Assembly (NCBI GenBank): GCA_950295325.1
Contig: OX485806.1
Coordinates: 6,076,001 to 6,140,000 of the forward strand
Length of the DNA stretch: 64,000 nucleotides
Reading direction: 5' to 3'
Origin: Polytrichum commune
Lineage: Eukaryota; Streptophyta; Polytrichopsida; Polytrichales; Polytrichaceae
This document shows positions 57,878 through 64,000 of the stretch, in pieces. Under the pieces are notes generated by a model. It worked only from the letters and a program-made list of their open reading frames with translations, made no database searches and was not told the DNA's origin. The translations under genes were made by a program, and so were the position numbers. Each line of letters opens with the position of its first letter. Position 1 is the stretch's first letter.

Positions 57878-58642
57878 TGGTCATTCACTCATGGGAGTGA
57901 TTGAAGACACACACGTGTTCATGTTACCGGCCCAGATGCTCATTGAGGCCACTTTGTGCTAGGTGTACATGTCCAAAGAGTGGCCAATACCCGGCTTTTG
58001 ATACCCGTTGAGGATGTGTGGAAAAGTTGATTGAATGGATTTTATTCCATAGATTTCAAGAAATCTTCAGGTTTTGGAGTAAATCTCGAAGGGAGGCGCC
58101 ACTTTCACCGCTTTCGCAGGCAGCCCTGTGTTGATTGCGCAAGAATGTCGAGTGCGGGCTGACGGCGCACGAAGCTTTTGTGCATCAACATCGATTCCGA
58201 GTTCTGTGATAGTTCAAGAGGCATGTCTTTCCCCTTTTCTTTTTTTTTAAATTGAGAATTTTCCCGGGCTTTCAAGGGAGGCAATTCGAAGAGCGAGTTG
58301 AGGAGCTAGGCAATTTGCTCCGTGGTGGGAGCTAATGACGAGCTCGCGGAGGCGATCGCATAATTGAGTTTTGTACATGTGGTTGATGTTGAATGTCTTA
58401 CAAGTGATGAGAAATGATGGCAGTTTTAGGTCGCAGGGTAAAGGTTTTGGGTTTAGGCGCATGTCACCACGGAGAGTAGAGCCAGAGAAGAACAAGAGAG
58501 GCGCCAAATTTCTTCTGGGCATTACTCTATGCATTGAAACCACAGACCCTGATTCAATTGTCAAGAAAGGTAAGGGTAAGGGTTAAGTTATCGAAGCTGA
58601 GAGAAACGGGGGTGTGATTTGAAAGGGGAGAGAGAGAGAGGG
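57878..58642 (+). promoter_or_regulatory. Upstream region of MSH3
   Basis: Base composition rises from about 58080. No TATA box is evident in the 500 bp before the ATG. The short frame at 58371-58586 is out of frame with MSH3 and is either leader sequence or chance. A GA-rich 'gagagagagagag' tract (about 58629-58641) lies immediately before the start codon. Confidence 0.4.
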
Positions 58643-61600
58643 ATGAAGCGGCAGCAAGTCATATCGCGTTTCTTCGCGCCCAAAGCATCCGCGCCTCCGT
58701 CTTCCCCAAATTCCACTCAAATTGCTCCAACCTCGTCAGCTCCAAAAAGCAGCCCTGGAAATGGCCCACCCCGGAGCTCCTCTACTGTTCTGTGGCCGCC
58801 CCGTGGTGGATCCTCGGCATCCGGGGGCCTCAAGCAAGACTTCTCGTTCTCTCCAGCAAAGAAGAGAGCACGTGAGGAGGATGAACTTCCCCATGAGCAA
58901 GTCATCGCCGAAGATCAAACTCCTCTCCCAGGTTGGTGGTCACCTCACATCCCATCTTGTAACCAATTTGCAGGTGACCAATTTCATATGACTGGATGTT
59001 TGTGTAATCAGGTAGTTGTGATTTCTTTATTGTGCAGCAGAGATGAAATTTTTCCAGGCTTGTGGATTTACATCCTGTCATGCCCGCAAAACAAGTTGCA
59101 AATGGATCGCAGACACTAGAAAGTTGAACCCAAAAGTGAGGGAATCTCGTGTTTTAATAGTCCTATGTGAAGTTCACAGTCCAGAATCTTTTGTTGTCTT
59201 CTGCAATCCTGAAAGTCAATTTGCTGCTTAATTGAGTACTCCATGCAGCATGATCACAGCTCGAAGTATGTGGTAATAGGGTGCGCCATGAAACAGTTTG
59301 AATATTGCATATAATTGGAGGTTTGTACAATTAGGTAGTTGTATGCTTCATTTGTGCAGCAGAAGTGAATTTTCAGGCTTGTGGAATGGCATCCTGTCAT
59401 GCCCACAAAACAGGGTGCAAATGGATCTAAGTCAATAGACAATTGAGCCCAAAAGTGAGGGGATTATGTGTTTAAACGTCCTATGTGAAGTTCACAGTCC
59501 AGAGTCTTTTGTTGTCTACTGCAATTCTTGAATCCAGTTTTCTCTTTAATTGAGTACTCCATGCAGCTTGATCACAGCTCTAAGTATGTGGTAGTTGAGT
59601 GCACCATGAAACGGTTTGAATTCTGATTATCCGAATCAGCACATTTTTTGCATGTATTAGTGCTCAGTCCTCACTGGAAGTGCAGAAATGATGTTGTTGG
59701 CTGTTCGTACTGGAAGGATATAAGAAGGATGTAGAATTAGGTACTGATATATGTAGTTGATTGTATGCATGCACGTTCAATGTGGAAGACAGCTATTTTA
59801 CTGGTTCGCAAATGGGTAAGCTCAATTATAAGGATTCTGCAAAAGTATGCTGTTAAATGTTGATTCCTCAAATGGATATTATGTAGCGGTACTTGAAGAA
59901 TCCTGATTTCTGGTAAGAAAATTTACTACAAAGACCTTACAAAGTCCACTTTTATTGTACAGTTATGGGATATGATGGGAGTTTGAAAGCTGCTCCACTC
60001 CGCAAGAAAAGAGCAACTATGAAAGGGTTACTACCTGTTGAGGTTTCGCACATGTCAAAAGGTGAGACTGAGAAGGAGGTTACAGCTGCACATGAGAAAG
60101 CCCAAGTCTTTTCAAACCTTGACGACCCCAAGTTGCTCGAACTTCAATATGGACAGAGCAAACTCATATCTGAAAGTGAGCGGATTCTTGAATCTGCTGA
60201 CAATTCAGAGGAGAATAGGTCTCCTTGTGAAAACATGGAAGATGAACCCGGTCCATCCTCTTCTTCCTATCACTTTCCTGTGAAGCACCAAGGAAAGTCA
60301 CAGGAAGTCCATAATAAAATTAAATTTCCAGCTATCAATCCAGCTCGCCACAAACAATTTGTGGACAAGCTGTTATTACGCAGCGATGAGAGAGGTGCAA
60401 TAGGAGAGGCTTGGCACGGGAATCCCCCCTCAGGCAAGGTGACCTACACCCCTCTTGAGCTTCAGGTTGTGGAGCTGAAGGAGAGGTACTTCATAAACCC
60501 TAAACCCCAAACTTGAAAAACTCCAGCTTACAATTTCACCTCTTTTGCAAGGTCAGTGGGTCACTAAGGTAAGCAGGCCTAAAACAAACACTTTTAGCTT
60601 TGCACCCACTTCTTCTAGGATATGAAACAGGTGATTAGTGCGAGATGATTAGCAAGTGCAAATTGAGGCAATTTTTGGAGCTCATATGATTATCTACTTC
60701 ATTATCAAGTTGAGGAGTCTCTTTCTTATTAAATGACTATATAGGTCTACTGAATTATGCTGACTATTGAGCCTAGATTTGTTAACACAATTTGATCACG
60801 TAGTCCAATCTCTTTGAATCACATGTATTTTCAGTGTCAGCTTTGGTCCACACTTAACCACACACCACTCAAATGTAGATGTTTATTTAAGATACGTAAC
60901 CCAATTTGGCCCACTCACCTAATTGTCATGTTGAAATGCTCTCAAAAATCTTCACAAGGACTGTTCAGGGTTTCTATTTGGCGACTGGCATGCATGTGGT
61001 TCTTATCGAGTTAGAAGCAACTGTCACTTATACGTTATCCTTCTGGGGAATTGCAGGTATCCTGATGTGTTACTCTTAATTGAAGTGGGCTACAAATATA
61101 GATTTTTTGGGAAGGATGCAGAGGCGGCTGCACGTGTTCTTGGGATCTTTGCATTCTATAAGCACAATTTTTTGACAGCTGGTATACCAACCTTCAGACT
61201 CCATGTCCATGTCCGACGGTTAGTGGAAGCTGGCTACAAAGTTGGGGTGGTGCGACAAACAGAAACGGCTGCTATCAAAGCACATGGAGCCAACAAACTA
61301 GGACCATTTAGCCGTGGGCTTTCAGCTCTTTACACCCGTTCCACGTTGGAGGCTGCGGAGGATTTAGGGGGCGAAACTGAGGGTTGTTTAGGTCGGCTAA
61401 ATAGCTATCTTATGTGCATAACAGAGCAACCCATTTTACAAGGATTTGGCAGCAGTAAACTGAAGAAGGCAGGCAATTTAAATAGTGGAGTGGGAGGATA
61501 TGGAGATGATGATAAGGCTAGCTACTATGATACTCGAATTGGGGTTGTCGCAGTGGAAACCTCGACAGGAGATGTCATGTTTGGGGATTTCAAGGATACA

Positions 61601-63620
61601 GTGATGAGGAATGAACTCGAAGCACGATTGATCACATGCTCCCCCACAGAGCTCCTCCTTGCAACACCACTTTCATCGGCCACTGAGAAGGTGGGCTTAA
61701 TTAGTGATTACTTTTGGAAAAGCAACGAGTTATTCAGTTAATGTCAAAGCAGTTATCAAATTATCAAATGTCTTCTAAGCAATTACCAAACTATCAAATA
61801 TCAGCATGACTTTTGGTCAAGAGTTGGCTGTTTTGCATACTCTCTGTTCCATGTTAGGTAAGTTTGCAGTGCAGGCTGGGAGGCCATGTGGAGGTTTGAA
61901 TGAAGAACATTCTGTATTGGTTCATTGAGGATCAAACTCATTTTGGCATGTCAAGAGGTGCTATGATGAGTTTGGCAATCAATGAACCAAAATAGGTTGC
62001 TCTTCATTCAATTTAAACACTACTCCGAGCATGCACTACAAAAGGAAAGAAATTATTGATTTTGTATGCAAAACAACCAATGGGAAATCTAAGGGGGACC
62101 AACTTCCTATGGAAACTCCCATTGAGTTTAAGGATAACTCTTTTGTCCTATCTTGGTTATGGTGTCAGAGCCAATACTGTTGTGCGAGATTGCATCTAAA
62201 AGTTAAATATCTTGTGCAGCTGGTTATGGAATTTGCAGGGCCTGCTTCAGATGTTCGATTAGAACGTGTTTCACGTGATTGTTTTAAAGATGGAGGGGCG
62301 ATTGCTGAGGTGGTAGCTTTTTATGAAAGCAAAGGCAATCAAGATTTGTCTGGACAACAAACTGCAGTATTCTCGAAAGAGGAAAAAGTGGATGCAGGGT
62401 TAGAGGTAACTTTTGTTTCCTAAGATCCTGGTGTGATGGATTTGGGTTTGTATTTGGGACTGGCGAATTTCCCTGTTCTATGGTTTTCATCAAACAGCTG
62501 ATAGTTCTTTCCAATAAACAGTTGTTACGCTTGAGGACTTGAAACTTACGTGACTTGAAATTCATGAATCTGAAGATTCGGTGAAGCTTTAAGCTAAATT
62601 TAGCAAGTAGTTGTGCTGTTGGGAAGAAAACAATTGTGACATTGCCTTTTGTTTATGTTGATTGTATTTGCTGAGGTGAAAATCAAGAGCTTATACTCTG
62701 TATGTTGGGCTTTCAAAAGTATCATTTTTTCATTGAATATTATCAATCCTATTTTCCGTAAGCGCAGAATACGATACCCCCTAGAGGCAAAACAAAAATA
62801 TGTGTATATACATATTTTTTGTTTCCTGATTGGCTAGGCAATGCCCTGGAATCGGGCCTGCCTTATCTCGCATTTCCCTATTCATTCAATAAGGTGTAGC
62901 TGTCAACAACCTACACTACAGTCAGAATCATTAAGACTGAATGACAAAGCTTCTAGTTCTAGATTAGGATGATGCTAAGGGATTTTTTTTTAATTATATA
63001 TATACATTTTTGGGCCATTTCAAGATTATTTGTAAAAGCAGAGTCTTAGTCTATTTGATGTTTCAATTCATGTGGACAGGCTGTAATGGCAATGCCAGAC
63101 ATTGTTGTGCAAGCACTGGCCCTGGCACTCCGGTATCTCAGACAGTTTGGATTGGAGAAAGTGCTGCGTTTGGGAGCATCTTTCCGCTCATTTTCAGGAC
63201 ACAGTGAGATGAGTCTTTCACCAAACGCCCTCAGACAGCTTGAGGTAACATTGTTTCAAGCAACAAGTTTATAGCAATCAAACTTCACCCAACTTTCTCA
63301 TCCTGTCACTTCAATGGGTTTTTTTAGTTCTGACATTCAAGATTATGGGCTTGGAATAGTCTTTGACATCCAACTAACTCATATACTACTTTCTTTCTTT
63401 GCACTCCTTCAGCACTCTTTGGTGGTATCTCTTATATTTAGAAATGTATCTAGATGAGATGATGAATTACCAATGATCCACAAGTTAAACTTAAACTTCT
63501 GTTTTTTTTGCTGCTCTTCAGATTTTGAAGAACAACTCAGATGGAACTGAGAAAGGTACTTTGCTATGGCTCATGGACCACACACACACCCCCTTTGGGG
63601 CACGTCTACTTCGCCACTGG
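58643..63620 (+). CDS. MSH3: DNA mismatch-repair protein MSH3 (MutS-beta subunit), 5' six exons, partial
   Basis: Exons 58643-58931, 59963-60485, 61057-61690, 62220-62405, 63080-63244 and 63522-63620 join in frame (632 residues) with GT-AG borders; the last donor (gtaagg) leads into an intron cut by the window edge. The N-terminus has a PCNA-binding box (QQVISRFF) at residues 4-11, then a Pro/Ser-rich linker with a basic KKRARE patch. Exon 3 carries the MutS mismatch-binding domain: YKYRFFGKDAEAAARVLGI, TFRLHVHVRRLVEAGYKVGV, QTETAAIKAHG and GLSALYTRSTLEAAEDL, the MSH3-type version with Tyr-Arg/Lys-Tyr-Arg where MSH6 has Phe-x-Glu. Exons 4-6 give the connector and start of the lever domain (VRLERVSRDCF, RYLRQFGLEKVL, HTPFGARLLRHW). 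MSH3 pairs with MSH2 in the nucleus to recognise insertion/deletion loops. The clamp and ATPase domains lie beyond the window. Confidence 0.93.
58990..59635 (+). repeat. Tandem duplication (about 320-bp units) in MSH3 intron 1
   Basis: Unit 1 (about 58990-59310) and unit 2 (about 59311-59635) share 'gtgcagcaga', 'ttccaggcttgtgga', 'catcctgtcatgcc', 'gtgaagttcacagtccag' and 'aattgagtactccatgcagc' in order, each with the same small differences throughout. No coding frame spans both. Confidence 0.8.
60590..60930 (+). repeat. Dispersed repeat R5, copy 2, inside MSH3 intron 2
   Basis: Counterpart of 18945-19310. It makes up more than half of the 571-bp intron, so the intron has probably been enlarged by this insertion. 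Confidence 0.5.
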
Positions 63621-64000
63621 GTAAGGTTTGCATAGCCACTGATGTTTTTTTACATGGGAACACCCAAAGGCAAGAGTGGCCACTTGGTGAGACAGGTGCA
63701 ATAACTTTGGAAGGATGGGGGATTGTCAAACTTGGGACCTGGTTGGACAGGTTATTATGTACAATGATAATTATAAAGGAAGAAGGGTAACCTCTATGTT
63801 TGCCAACACTAGCATGAATTATAGAGTCTCTTCGCTCCTGCCTCAATTGAAATTTGGAATCTTTCTAATGGCTGTAATTGAACCTCAATATGTGACGAAT
63901 TTTCAAAGAGCAGATATGCACTCTTCTTAAGTGGTTACATAGGAGTGCCTAGTGTTTAGTGTTGAGTGGGTGTGAGCATTGACTTTTTGGCTATCCAAGC
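63621..64000 (+). other. Start of MSH3 intron 6, cut by window edge
   Basis: Begins with a good donor (gtaagg). No further MSH3 exon (the next expected block would continue from the RLLRHW motif) is seen before the end of the window. Confidence 0.6.

Overview
The window is nuclear DNA of a land plant: spliced GT-AG genes with canonical plant protein families, a plastid-targeted protein with a bipartite lumen signal, and intergenic DNA packed with MITEs, SINEs and decayed transposons. A kinase whose N-terminal part carries a TPR-like segment of a type I associate with bryophyte and lycophyte proteins, together with short introns and roughly one gene per 10 kb, makes a non-seed (bryophyte-grade) plant my best guess. 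The species cannot be fixed from sequence alone.

Five protein-coding genes are supported, all on the + strand: a conserved-looking nuclear protein of unknown function (2154-4396, 4 exons, 540 aa); a probable thylakoid-lumen protein (7776-9395, 3 exons, 256 aa) with a TATA box and a possible alternative terminal exon; a small probable mitochondrial membrane/coiled-coil protein (14133-15536, 2 exons, 151 aa); a large Ser/Thr-type protein kinase with a long helical N-terminal region (48934-51681, ~915 aa, possibly with an extra upstream exon); and the 5' two thirds of MSH3, the MutS-beta mismatch-repair subunit (58643-63620, six exons, running off the right edge in an intron).

The interval 10-46 kb is almost entirely mobile DNA. 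A 4.07-kb PIF/Harbinger element (26876-30946) has ~260-bp terminal inverted repeats, a TTA target duplication and a dead transposase. About 0.5-kb relatives of it lie at 27476, 32632 and 57381. A second TTA-type MITE (22521-22893) sits in one of two nearby copies of a repeat, and the other copy preserves the empty site. There are two tRNA-derived SINE families with clean target duplications (17628-17821; 20003-20364 and 12677-12820), a TA-flanked ~210-bp MITE family, a CCGGTT-rich ~200-bp repeat (4 copies), a pogo/Tigger-type transposase remnant (11.67-12.4 kb) whose 3' end is repeated twice more, a LINE-like RNase H remnant (31.3-31.6 kb), a strongly G-depleted tract (24.5-25.6 kb), and a SANT/Myb-like transposon ORF (38.5-38.9 kb).

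The genes do not form a pathway. The connecting story is transposon biology: several TTA-type families with different terminal repeats share an internal 12-mer and echo their own terminal motif just inside the end. I saw no CRISPR, operon, phage or defence-type system, as expected for a plant nuclear region.
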